A stretch of 64,000 nucleotides of DNA from a bacterium YEK0313 (GTDB taxonomy: Bacteria > Pseudomonadota > Alphaproteobacteria > Rhizobiales > Phreatobacteraceae): assembly GCA_000751295.2 (NCBI GenBank), contig CCMO02000001.1, positions 2,157,501 to 2,221,500 of the forward strand, in the 5' to 3' direction. This document shows, in pieces, positions 43,324 through 51,143 of this stretch. The notes below the pieces were generated by a model. It had not been told where the DNA came from. It did no database searches and worked only from the letters and a program-made list of their open reading frames with translations. Within the stretch, counting starts at the first letter, position 1. The number at the start of each line of letters is the position of its first letter. The position numbers and the translations under genes were made by a program.

Positions 43324-44088
43324 TCAGGTGCGGTTGATCGAGACGCCGCCGTCGACGAGCAGCGTCGTGCCGGTCGTGAACGAGGACGCGTCCGAGGCAA
43401 GGTAGAGCGCCGAACGCGCCTGCTCCTCCGGGGTCGATATGCGCTTCAGTGCATGCAGGCCGCGAACGAAGGCGCGGGCTTCCTCGGTGGTCGCGAATTC
43501 GGCAGCCGCCGCCGTGTCGGTGCCGCCCGGCAGCAGTGCATTGACGCGGATGCCGCGCGGTCCGTTCTCCACGGCCAGCACCTGCATCAGCCCGATCAGG
43601 CCGGCCTTGCTGGCGGCATAGGCGGCCATGCCCGGCATGCCCGCGGTATGGCCGACGAAGGTCGAGGTGAAGATCACCGATCCGCGGCCGCGGGCCGCCA
43701 TGGCGGGGATCTGATACTTGGCGCCAAGAAAGGCACCGGTGAGATTGGTGGCGATCACCTTCGACCAGTTGTCCAGGGTCATGTCGGGCGCCGGGCTCAT
43801 CTCGCCGATGATGCCGGCATTGTTGAAGGCGACGTCGAGGCCGCCGAAGCGGCCGACGGCTTCGGCCACCAGCGCCTTGGCATAGGCTTCGTCGGCGACA
43901 TCGCCGGCGAGCGCCGCCGCCGTGCCGCCGGCTTCAGCGATCTCGCCGACGAGATCGTCGAGCTCGGCCTGGCGCCGGGCAGCGACGACGAGGCGGCCGC
44001 CCTCGCGCGCGAACAGGAGGGCGGCCGCGCGGCCGATGCCGGAGCTGGCGCCGGTGACGATGATGCTCTTGCCGAGAAGCTGGGTCAT
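43324..44088 (-). CDS. SDR-family oxidoreductase
   Basis: A 254-residue classical SDR: VTGASSGIGRAAALLF near residue 10, Arg after strand 2 (VVAARRQ) which suggests NADP+ preference, NNAG near 90, Ser in FTSTFVG and catalytic Tyr-x3-Lys in AAYAASKAGLIG. The end TLLVDGGVSINRT is typical. It stands alone on the minus strand with a good terminator just after its stop and a 518-base upstream gap that it shares with a divergent porin gene. Substrate unknown. Confidence 0.92.
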   Translation of the reverse strand: MTQLLGKSIIVTGASSGIGRAAALLFAREGGRLVVAARRQAELDDLVGEIAEAGGTAAALAGDVADEAYAKALVAEAVGRFGGLDVAFNNAGIIGEMSPAPDMTLDNWSKVIATNLTGAFLGAKYQIPAMAARGRGSVIFTSTFVGHTAGMPGMAAYAASKAGLIGLMQVLAVENGPRGIRVNALLPGGTDTAAAAEFATTEEARAFVRGLHALKRISTPEEQARSALYLASDASSFTTGTTLLVDGGVSINRT

Positions 44089-44606
44089 GGACTGTCATCC
44101 TGATTGTGGCGGGCCCGGGGGACCGCGGTAGCGATGGCGTCCTTCAAGCCCGGCGGCGGCTGCGGCTCACTCCGCTTCTTGCGCCTCAATCCTGGCGCGT
44201 GAAGCAACGCCCCGATGTCGTGTCCTGGCCGGATGCTGAAAGTATCCGCCGCCGCGGACATTGCGGGTTGACAGTCCTGCGCGGCCGAACTACCTCAACC
44301 GTGCCCGCCCGATCCGGGCCTTTTTCTCGACAATCAAGATGAGACGTAGCGTCGCGACCGATGTCGCGCGGCGAACCCCTTGTTTGTCCCGGCCAAGATC
44401 GAACCTGGCGCGGCCATGCCCGCGCCGGCGGAACAGCGGAGGCTGTCATGGACGACGGTTCTGGACAGCCCGCCGGCCTCGCGTCGTGACGCGAGCCGCG
44501 GGCGAGATCCTGCAAACCTGTTGATCGGGCGGCCGATGGCGGCGGCCTGACACACACCCTTCACAATAGATCGAAACAAAGCGCAACATTCCGCGACAGG
44601 TGGTCG
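44089..44606. other. Intergenic region between divergent SDR and porin genes
   Basis: The region of 518 bases separates two divergent genes and has no convincing ORF: candidate frames across it lack ribosome sites and run into the porin gene antisense. It holds a TTGACA box at 44268-44273 followed after 16 bases by CTACCT (44290-44295), a possible plus-strand promoter, and a short GC hairpin with a T-run at 44307-44325. The rest is a GC-rich leader with no repeat that I can support. Confidence 0.5.
44307..44325 (+). terminator. Short terminator-like hairpin
   Basis: GCCCG-ATC-CGGGC followed by C and TTTTT forms a 5-base-pair stem with a plus-strand T-run. No plus-strand gene ends nearby, so it may end a short RNA or act on transcripts entering from upstream. 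The stem is short, so the call is weak. Confidence 0.4.
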
Positions 44607-46007
44607 ATGACTTGCATGATCAAAACCCCCGCGCCGGCAGGCAGGGCCGGGCGCGCCGGCCGTCTTGGCCTCGGCGCAGCCATGGCGCTCGTGCTGACCG
44701 CCGCGCCGGTGCTGGCACAGGGCTGGGCAACGCCGGAAGGCGAGCGTGTGCCGGAAAATGTCAGGCTCAATGCCCAGATGACCGAATTCATCCAGGGCTA
44801 TCCGAGCTTCCGCGCCGCCTATTCCGGCCGCAACAGCCTGCCGGCCGGCGGCCAGGTCAGGCAGTCGACCAGCATCACCGCCTATTTCGGCATGCGCATG
44901 CCCTGGCCGGGCGGCGAACTCTATATCAACCCGGAATATTTCCAGGGCTTCGGCCTTGGCGACACGCTGGGCATTGCCGGCTTCACCAATGGCGATGCGC
45001 AGAAGGGCGGCAACAAGGTGGGGGTGCTGTCGCTGGCGCGCATGTTCCTGCGCCAGACCTTCGCGCTCGGAGCCGAAACGGAATGGCGCCCCGGCGACTT
45101 CAACCAGCTTGCCGGCTTCGTGCCGACCCGGCGCGTGGTGGTCACGGTGGGCAAGTTTGCGGCCGGCGACATTTTCCAGACGAGCACCTATGCCGGCGAT
45201 GCGCGCCGGCAGTTCTGGAACGGGTCGCTCTGGGCGTCGTCGGCCTGGGATTTCGCCGCCGACGTCCGCGGCTACACCCAGGGCGTGGCGATCGAGATCA
45301 TCCCGGATCCGGCCTTCGCGATCCGCTACGGTGCGCTGCTGATGCCTTCGGAAGCCAATGGCGGCGAACTGCCGTTCCGGCCCAACAATGTCAGTCACGT
45401 TCTGGAACTGGCTTACCAGCACAGCTGGTTCGGCCGCCCGGGAGCGATCAAGCCGTTCGCCTATTATTCCACCGGCCGGATGGGCCATTACCGGCAGGCG
45501 CTCGACATTGCCGCGCTCACCGGACTGACGCCCGACGCGGCCATGGCCACGACCCATCGCTACGGCAACAGCAAATGGGGCTTCGGCATCCTGGTCGACC
45601 AGGAGATTGCCGACAATGTCGGCGCCTTCTTCCGGGCGAGCTGGAACGACGGCAGGACCGAAACCTTCGCCTTCACCCAGATCGACCGGTCGATCGCCTT
45701 CGGCCTCAGCTTCAAGGGCGATCTATGGGGCCGGCCCGGTCACACCGCCGGCATTGCCGTCGCGCAGAACGATCTCTCGCGCTACCACCGCGATTTCCTC
45801 GCCGCCGGCGGCACCGGTCTCATCATTGGCGACGGCAAGCTGCGCTACGGCTCGGAACGGATGCTGGAAGCCTATTACGATCTGCCCGTCTATCGCGACA
45901 ACGTCTTCGTCGCGGCGAACTATCAGCTCGTCCACAATCCCGGCTACAACCGCGACCGGGCCGGTCCGGCGCATGTCTTCGGTCTGAGGATCCACGCGCG
46001 CTATTGA
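44607..46007 (+). CDS. OprB-like carbohydrate porin
   Basis: A 466-residue outer-membrane beta-barrel of the carbohydrate-selective porin family. A signal peptide runs to AQG near residue 38 (hydrophobic GLGAAMALVLTAAPVLA). The mature part alternates short aromatic-rich strands (LYINPEYFQGFGLGDTLGIAGF, VVVTVGKFAAGDIFQTSTYAGDARRQFWN) and ends in the aromatic-flanked strand VFGLRIHARY typical of outer-membrane barrels. It should let sugars or other small polar solutes pass. The ATG at 44607 (or 44616) follows ACAGGTGG. It converges with the amino-acid ABC ATPase and overlaps it by 7 bases. Confidence 0.88.
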   Translation: MTCMIKTPAPAGRAGRAGRLGLGAAMALVLTAAPVLAQGWATPEGERVPENVRLNAQMTEFIQGYPSFRAAYSGRNSLPAGGQVRQSTSITAYFGMRMPWPGGELYINPEYFQGFGLGDTLGIAGFTNGDAQKGGNKVGVLSLARMFLRQTFALGAETEWRPGDFNQLAGFVPTRRVVVTVGKFAAGDIFQTSTYAGDARRQFWNGSLWASSAWDFAADVRGYTQGVAIEIIPDPAFAIRYGALLMPSEANGGELPFRPNNVSHVLELAYQHSWFGRPGAIKPFAYYSTGRMGHYRQALDIAALTGLTPDAAMATTHRYGNSKWGFGILVDQEIADNVGAFFRASWNDGRTETFAFTQIDRSIAFGLSFKGDLWGRPGHTAGIAVAQNDLSRYHRDFLAAGGTGLIIGDGKLRYGSERMLEAYYDLPVYRDNVFVAANYQLVHNPGYNRDRAGPAHVFGLRIHARY

Positions 46008-46735
46008 GGGGTTCGCAGGCGCTGGCCGAGGAAGCTGCGCAGCCGCGGGTGGCGGTCGCCCCCGGCAATCTCGCCGGGGCTGCCGCGTTCGATGACACGG
46101 CCCTGCTCCATGAACCAGATCTCGTCGGCGACCTCGCGCGCGAAGCCCATTTCATGGGTGACGCAGATCATGGTCATGCCGCCGGCCGCCAACTGCTTCA
46201 TCGCGCCCAGAACCTCGCCGACCATTTCCGGATCGAGCGCCGAGGTTGGCTCGTCGAACAGCATGACCTTGGGATCCATGGCGAGCGCCCGGGCGATGGC
46301 GACGCGCTGGCGCTGCCCGCCAGAGAGCTTGCCGGGCATGTCATCGGCCTTGTCGGCGAGGCCGACGCGGGCGAGCTCGGCCAGCGCGCGGTCGCGCGCC
46401 TCCGCCTTGCCAAGGCCCTTCAGCTTGGTCAGGCCGAGCATGATGTTGCCGGCGGCGGAGAGATGGGGGAACAGGTTGAAGGCCTGGAACACGAAGCCGA
46501 CATGCTGGCGCAGCCGGTTGATGTCGAAGCCGCGGGCTGCGATGTCCTGGCCCTCGACCAGGACGCGGCCGCCCTGGATCGCCTCGAGCCGCGTCACGGT
46601 GCGGATCAGCGTCGACTTGCCCGAGCCGCTCGGGCCGACCAGCACCTTGACCTCGCCGGGCGCGACCTCGCCCGAGACCGCCTGCAGGGCCTGCAGCGGG
46701 CCGAACCATTTGTCGACAGTCTCGAAGCGAATCAT
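46001..46735 (-). CDS. Polar amino acid ABC transporter ATP-binding protein
   Basis: A 244-residue ABC ATPase of the GlnQ/HisP group: Walker A GPSGSGKSTLIR near residue 36, signature LSGGQQRV-like LSGGQRQRVAIARAL near 138, Walker B VMLFDEPTSALDPEMVGEVL and the His switch CVTHEMGFAREV. It powers the importer formed by the two permeases upstream. The start is the ATG at 46735, 7 bases after the end of the second permease gene. It is the last gene of the operon that begins with an RraA-type aldolase and an aminotransferase. Confidence 0.95.
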   Translation of the reverse strand: MIRFETVDKWFGPLQALQAVSGEVAPGEVKVLVGPSGSGKSTLIRTVTRLEAIQGGRVLVEGQDIAARGFDINRLRQHVGFVFQAFNLFPHLSAAGNIMLGLTKLKGLGKAEARDRALAELARVGLADKADDMPGKLSGGQRQRVAIARALAMDPKVMLFDEPTSALDPEMVGEVLGAMKQLAAGGMTMICVTHEMGFAREVADEIWFMEQGRVIERGSPGEIAGGDRHPRLRSFLGQRLRTPQ

Positions 46736-46742
46736 CGGGGCC

Positions 46743-47453
46743 TCAGGCGGTGACGGCGACGCCGGCGGGCGCACCGCGCGTGGTGCCGATGCGCCGTTCG
46801 ATGAAGCGGGCGAGGGAGGTGAGGGCGAAGCACAGGGTGAAATAGGTCAGGGCCAGGATGCCGTAGACCTCGAACGGCTTGGTCAGCAGCACATTGTTCA
46901 CCTGTGCTGCCGCGAAGGTGATTTCGTGCGCGCTGATGACATAGCCGAGCGAGGTTTCCTTGATGGTCGAAACGAACTGGCTGACCATGCTCGGCAGCAT
47001 GTTGTGCAGCGCCTGCGGCAGCACCACGCGTAAGGTGGTGGCAACATAGCCGAGGCCGAGCGCCCGGGCCGCTTCCACCTGGCCCTTCGGCAGGCCCTCA
47101 ATGCCGGCCCGGATGATCTCGGAGAGATAGGCGGCCTCGTAGACCACCAGGGCGATGACCAGGGTTTCGACGCCGCCCACCGCCCGGCCAATGATCAGGG
47201 GCGAGAAGAAATAGGTCCAGAAGATGAACATGATGAGCGGCAGGCCGCGCACGGTGTGCACGATGGCGGTCGCCGGCAGGCGCAGCGCCCGATAGGGGCT
47301 GAGCCGCGCCAATGCGAGCGCGATGGCGAAGGGAAAGCACAGGAGCAGGGCGGTCACCGCCATGAACAGGGTCATGGCGAGGCCGCCGATCGGGCCATGC
47401 GGATATTGCCCGACAAGGAACAGCAGCCAGTTGTCCTGGAGGACCTGCAGCAT
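46743..47453 (-). CDS. Polar amino acid ABC transporter permease
   Basis: A 236-residue His/Glu/Gln-type permease with about five hydrophobic segments. The coupling loop is YLSEIIRAGIEGLPKGQVEAARALGLG near residues 125-151, and LPQALHNMLPSMVSQFVSTIKETSLGYVIS follows. The ATG at 47453 overlaps the stop of the first permease by one base, so the two are coupled; they form the heterodimeric channel. The protein begins in a periplasmic segment MLQVLQDNWLLFLVGQYP. Confidence 0.94.
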   Translation of the reverse strand: MLQVLQDNWLLFLVGQYPHGPIGGLAMTLFMAVTALLLCFPFAIALALARLSPYRALRLPATAIVHTVRGLPLIMFIFWTYFFSPLIIGRAVGGVETLVIALVVYEAAYLSEIIRAGIEGLPKGQVEAARALGLGYVATTLRVVLPQALHNMLPSMVSQFVSTIKETSLGYVISAHEITFAAAQVNNVLLTKPFEVYGILALTYFTLCFALTSLARFIERRIGTTRGAPAGVAVTA

Positions 47454-48151
47454 CAGCGCGCCTCCAGCTTCAGGCGCCGGTCCGCGAGATCGCCGAGCGC
47501 CATGATGCAGAAGGAAATGGCGAGATAGATCACGGTCGCGACCGCGAAGGCCTCGAAGGTCTTGAAGGTATAGCTTTCGACCTCGCGCGTTCGATAGGTC
47601 AATTCGCCGACACCGATGGCCATGGCAAGGCTCGTGTTCTTGAACAGCAGCAAGGTCTGGTTGATCAGGGGCGGAATGACGATGCGCAGCGCCTGCGGCA
47701 GCACGACATAGCCCATGGCGCCGAGATAGCCGAAGCCGATCGAGCGCGCCGCCTCGTATTGGGTCGGCGGGATCGAGCGGATGCCGCTGCGCAGGTCCTC
47801 CGAGACATAGGCCGCCGCCGCGAGCCCCAGTCCGATGGCCGCCAGCAGGAATTCGCCGTGATGGGCGTTGAGCCAGAGCCTTGCCGCGCGCGGCAGCAGC
47901 GAGGGCACGCCGAAATACCAGAGGAAGATCTGCACCAGCAGCGGCACGTTGCGGTGATATTCGACATACAGCATGACCAGCCATTCGAAGGGCCGGAACG
48001 GGATCATGCGAATGAGCGTGAGCAGGACGCCGACGGCCATGGCAAGGCACCAGGCCGCCAGCGTCAGCGCGAGCGTCGTTGCGATGCCGATCAGGAACCA
48101 GTTGAGATACTGGCCGCTGAGGACCGCGCCGAGATCGAAGACGTAATCCAT
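47453..48151 (-). CDS. Polar amino acid ABC transporter permease
   Basis: A 232-residue partner permease: EYHRNVPLLVQIFLWYFG near residue 75, coupling loop YVSEDLRSGIRSIPPTQYEAARSIGFG near 120-146, then LPQALRIVIPPLINQTLLLFKNTSLAMAIG. The TTG eight codons upstream is not favoured; the ATG at 48151 is used although the ribosome site is weak. It follows the binding-protein gene by 88 bases and couples to the second permease. The pair is of the type used for glutamate, aspartate or similar amino acids. Confidence 0.93.
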   Translation of the reverse strand: MDYVFDLGAVLSGQYLNWFLIGIATTLALTLAAWCLAMAVGVLLTLIRMIPFRPFEWLVMLYVEYHRNVPLLVQIFLWYFGVPSLLPRAARLWLNAHHGEFLLAAIGLGLAAAAYVSEDLRSGIRSIPPTQYEAARSIGFGYLGAMGYVVLPQALRIVIPPLINQTLLLFKNTSLAMAIGVGELTYRTREVESYTFKTFEAFAVATVIYLAISFCIMALGDLADRRLKLEAR

Positions 48152-48215
48152 CGGAACAAACCCCGGGAGCGGCAAGGCGGCGGGGAGGCGGCCGGTAGGA
48201 GCGGGCCGGCCGCCT

Positions 48216-48248
48216 GATCAGCCGCGGATCAGCCGCGGATCAACTGCG
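48216..48248. repeat. 11-base tandem repeat at the end of the binding-protein gene
   Basis: GATCAGCCGCG occurs twice in direct succession (48216-48226, 48227-48237) and a third copy GATCAACTGCG (48238-48248) differs at two bases. The third copy holds the stop codon of the binding-protein gene. The unit is not a multiple of three, so slippage here would change or extend the C-terminus. Confidence 0.7.
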
Positions 48249-49058
48249 GATCTCCTGGACCCGATAGTCGCGGCGCATGTTGAAGGCGGTGCCCGTGCCG
48301 AGCCAGTGGTTGAACACCTGGTCGAGCTCGCCCGACGTTTCGAGCCGTGTCAGCACGCCGTTGACGTGATCGCGGAAGGCGGTTTCGCCGCGGCGCATGC
48401 CGAGGCCCCAGGGCTCGGCGAACAGCGGCTTGTCGATGATGCGCATCGGGGCGCTCGCCTGGGCCTGCTGGCGCAGCTTGACCAGGATCAGCTCCGACGC
48501 GCAGAAGGCATCGACCTTGTCCTGGATCATGGCGAGGAAGGCCGCCGAAGTGTCCTGGAAGGTCACCGTCTCGGCGGTCGGGATCAGGCGCCGCACGCCC
48601 TGTTCGGACGAGGAGCCCTTGAGCGCCGTCACCTTGCGGCCGGCAAGCTGTTCGAGCGTGGTCAGGCCGGACGCCTCGGTGACCATGATCTTCTGCTGGC
48701 TGACGAAATAGGAGAAGGAGAAGTCGATCTGCTGGGCACGCTCGGGCGTGTAGCCGAGATTGGCGGCGAGAATGTCGACCCGGCCCTGGATGAGCTCGGG
48801 GATGCGGGCCTCCACCGCGATCGGCTTCAGTTCCAGGGCGACGCCGAGCGACTCCGCGACCTTGCGGCAGATGTCGACGTCGTAGCCGACGATCTGGCGG
48901 GTCTGCGGGTGCTGGAACGAGAACGGCTCGGCCGTGCCGAGCGTGCCGCAGATCAGCTTGCCGCGCGCCCGGATATCGGCGAGCTGATCCGCCTTGGCCG
49001 CGATGGTCGAGCCGGCGGCCAGCGCCAGGCCGAGGGCGAGAATGGAGGTGAGCTTCAC
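48240..49058 (-). CDS. Polar amino acid ABC transporter substrate-binding protein
   Basis: A 272-residue type-II periplasmic binding protein (PBPb). A signal peptide covers KLTSILALGLALAAGSTIAAKA, and the mature part starts DQLADIRARGKLICGTLGTAEPF. VGYDVDICRKVAESLG (about 64-79) and VDILAANLGYTPERAQQIDFS carry the usual amino-acid carboxylate and amine contacts. The start is GTG at 49058 with AAGGGGA upstream. It delivers the substrate to the two permeases. Position in the operon, just after an aminotransferase and an RraA-type aldolase, suggests a glutamate-like amino acid with an oxygen on carbon 4. Confidence 0.93.
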   Translation of the reverse strand: MKLTSILALGLALAAGSTIAAKADQLADIRARGKLICGTLGTAEPFSFQHPQTRQIVGYDVDICRKVAESLGVALELKPIAVEARIPELIQGRVDILAANLGYTPERAQQIDFSFSYFVSQQKIMVTEASGLTTLEQLAGRKVTALKGSSSEQGVRRLIPTAETVTFQDTSAAFLAMIQDKVDAFCASELILVKLRQQAQASAPMRIIDKPLFAEPWGLGMRRGETAFRDHVNGVLTRLETSGELDQVFNHWLGTGTAFNMRRDYRVQEIRS

Positions 49059-49095
49059 GGTCGTTCCCCTTGGTTCTTGTTGAAGCGATGCAATG

Positions 49096-50316
49096 TCAGG
49101 CGAGGGTTCGGCAGGCCTCGGCGATCCGCGCGCAGGCCGCCTCGATCGTTGCGAGCGACGTCGCGATCGACAGGCGCAGATAGGGCGAGAGCCCGTAGGC
49201 CGAGCCGTCGAGGGTGGCGACGCCGGCCTCTTCGAGAAGGAACAGGGCAACGTCCCGGTCGGTTTCGAGCACGCGGCCGTCGGCGCGGCGGCGGCCGACT
49301 AGCCCGGCGACCGAGGGATAGACGTAGAAGGCGCCGTCGGGCGCGCGGCAGCTCATGCCCGCTATGCCGTTCAACAGGGCGACGGCCCGGTCGCGCCGCT
49401 GCCGATAGGCCTGGCGGGCGGTTTCGACAAAACCCTGATCGCCGTCCAGGGCGGCGGCGGCGGCAGCCATGCTCATCGTCGCGGCGCCCGAGGTCGTCTG
49501 CGACTGGATGACATTGATGGCGGCGATGAGCGGTTTCGGGCCGGCGCCGTAGCCGATGCGGAAACCGGTCATGGCATAGGTCTTGGACACCCCGTTGACC
49601 AGCAGGGTGCGGCCGGCGAGCTGCGGCGCGATGGCGACGGGCGATACCGGCGCGCCGCCGTCGAAACGGATATGTTCGTAGATGTCGTCGGTCATCAGCG
49701 CGACGTGCCGGTGGCGCGTCAGGACGTCGGTCAGGGCCTTCATTTCGTCGGCCGAATAGAAGGCGCCGGTCGGGTTGGCCGGCGTGTTCAGGATCAGCCA
49801 GCGGGTCCTCGGGGTGATCGCCGCTTCCAGCGCGTCGGCCGTGAGCTTGAAATCGGCGTCTTCCCGGCAGGCGACGATGACCGGCGTGCCGTCGCAGGCG
49901 AGCACCATGTCGGGATAGGATACCCAATAGGGCGCGGGCATGATGACGTCGTCGCCGGGGGCGAGCGTTGCGGCGAGGGCGTTGAAGATGACCTGCTTGG
50001 CGCCGCTGCCGACGGTGATCTGGTCGGGCGGATAGTCGACGCCGTTCTCGCGCCTGAGCTTGGCGATGATCGCCTTGCGCAACGCCAGCGTGCCGTTGAC
50101 CGGCGCGTAGCGTGTCTCGCCGGCCGCCATGGCGGCGCCGGCGGCGTCGACAATGTGGGCCGGCGTGTCGAAGTCCGGCTCGCCGGTCGTCAGGTCGATG
50201 ATGTCGCGGCCCGCCGCCTTGAGCTCCTGGGCCCTCAGCCGTGCCACCATGCTGGGCGAGGGCTTGATGCGCTGGACGCGCGGCGACAGGGCGATCTCGG
50301 ACGCGGCGCCGTTCAT
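49096..50316 (-). CDS. Class I PLP aminotransferase (aspartate/aromatic type)
   Basis: A 406-residue fold-type I aminotransferase. YAPVNGTLALRKAI, the PLP contacts GSGAKQVIFNAL and NTPANPTGAFYS, the PLP lysine in VNGVSKTYAMTGFRIGYG and the substrate Arg in LRLSIATS are all visible. It is of the aspartate/Ia-gamma subgroup. It should convert the imported amino acid to its 2-oxo acid. The ATG at 50316 overlaps the end of the aldolase gene by 4 bases, so aldolase and aminotransferase are translationally coupled. That points to sequential steps: transamination, then aldol cleavage. Confidence 0.93.
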   Translation of the reverse strand: MNGAASEIALSPRVQRIKPSPSMVARLRAQELKAAGRDIIDLTTGEPDFDTPAHIVDAAGAAMAAGETRYAPVNGTLALRKAIIAKLRRENGVDYPPDQITVGSGAKQVIFNALAATLAPGDDVIMPAPYWVSYPDMVLACDGTPVIVACREDADFKLTADALEAAITPRTRWLILNTPANPTGAFYSADEMKALTDVLTRHRHVALMTDDIYEHIRFDGGAPVSPVAIAPQLAGRTLLVNGVSKTYAMTGFRIGYGAGPKPLIAAINVIQSQTTSGAATMSMAAAAAALDGDQGFVETARQAYRQRRDRAVALLNGIAGMSCRAPDGAFYVYPSVAGLVGRRRADGRVLETDRDVALFLLEEAGVATLDGSAYGLSPYLRLSIATSLATIEAACARIAEACRTLA

Positions 50317-50984
50317 GGCGCGGCCTTCTCGCCGATGCCGGCGGTACCGATATAGGAATTGTCGAACCGGCCCTCGGCGATGGCGCTGAGCGCGCCGCTC
50401 TCGCGCGTCTCCTGCGCCGCGACGAGCGCGAGGAGTTCCTCGGCGTCGGCGCGATCGAAGGACACGACCCCGTCCTCGTCGCCGACCACGACATCGCCAG
50501 GCATGACCACCATGCCGTCGACGGCAACCGGCACATTGATCTCCCCGGGGCCGGCCTTGTAGGGACCGCGATGGGTGACGCCACGGGCGAAGCACGGAAA
50601 ATCTGAATGGGTGAAGGCGGCGAGATCGCGAATGGCACCGTCGATCACGAAGCCCGCGACGCCCATGGCCCGGGCGCGGCTCATCATGATTTCGCCGACC
50701 AGCGCCTGGGCCAGGTCGCCGCCGCCATCGACCACCAGCACGTCGCCCGGGCGCAGCAGGTCATAGGCCTTGTGCAGCACGAAATTGTCGCCGGGGCGGG
50801 TCTTCACGGTGACGGCCGTGCCGACCAGCTTGCCGCTGCGATGATAGGGCCGCAGCGACCGCGTGCCGTGGAGGCGGTTCATGTTGTCGGAGATCACCGC
50901 GACCTGGGCGGCGCGAAACGCCTCGATGATCGCCTCCGGAACTGGCTGTGCGGAAGGGTTCAGGCGATGACCGGGGCGCGCCAT
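50313..50984 (-). CDS. RraA-like 4-hydroxy-4-methyl-2-oxoglutarate aldolase
   Basis: A 223-residue RraA/HMG-CHA aldolase family protein. GGGDLAQALVGEIMMSRARA precedes the catalytic Arg119-Asp120 in IDGAIRDLAAF, so the pyruvate-aldolase chemistry appears possible. The acidic residue often found three places after the Asp is Ala123 here, which may alter metal binding or specificity. Family enzymes split 4-hydroxy-2-oxo acids to pyruvate plus another oxo acid. The start at 50984 is chosen because a longer frame (ATG at 51077) would run over two palindromes that look like regulator sites; a ribosome site is weak for both. It is the first gene of the LysR-divergent operon. Confidence 0.85.
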   Translation of the reverse strand: MARPGHRLNPSAQPVPEAIIEAFRAAQVAVISDNMNRLHGTRSLRPYHRSGKLVGTAVTVKTRPGDNFVLHKAYDLLRPGDVLVVDGGGDLAQALVGEIMMSRARAMGVAGFVIDGAIRDLAAFTHSDFPCFARGVTHRGPYKAGPGEINVPVAVDGMVVMPGDVVVGDEDGVVSFDRADAEELLALVAAQETRESGALSAIAEGRFDNSYIGTAGIGEKAAP

Positions 50985-51036
50985 GGGCTTAGAAACCGTG
51001 TGCTGAAATGCAGGCTGGATGAAGATTATGTGGTTG

Positions 51037-51055
51037 GCTTTCGATGACCGAAAGC
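51037..51055. promoter_or_regulatory. LysR-type operator candidate 1
   Basis: GCTTTCG-N5-CGAAAGC is a perfect 7-base inverted repeat between the divergent aldolase and LysR genes. Its core fits the T-N11-A rule of LysR-type regulators. It abuts a second palindrome, giving the recognition-plus-activation layout of this family. Confidence 0.6.
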
Positions 51056-51068
51056 GAATAATATTCGC
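51054..51068. promoter_or_regulatory. LysR-type operator candidate 2
   Basis: GCGAAT-N3-ATTCGC is a perfect 6-base inverted repeat sharing its first two bases with the first site. Two adjacent symmetric sites are what a tetrameric LysR regulator needs to control the divergent aldolase operon and itself. Confidence 0.55.
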
Positions 51069-51143
51069 AATCGGCATCGCTTTTTTTCATCGTACGCCCT
51101 ACGAGGGCGACGCCTTCTCCCGACCGATCGATAGCCTCCGACG

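Noticed and set aside
44600..46753. A 717-codon plus-strand frame over the porin gene
   Set aside because: It is one frame off the porin, is Arg- and Pro-rich without a barrel pattern, and runs on antisense to the ABC ATPase.
51037..51077. Start of the aldolase gene at 51077
   Set aside because: It would place two perfect palindromes inside the coding region and adds 31 residues unlike the family.
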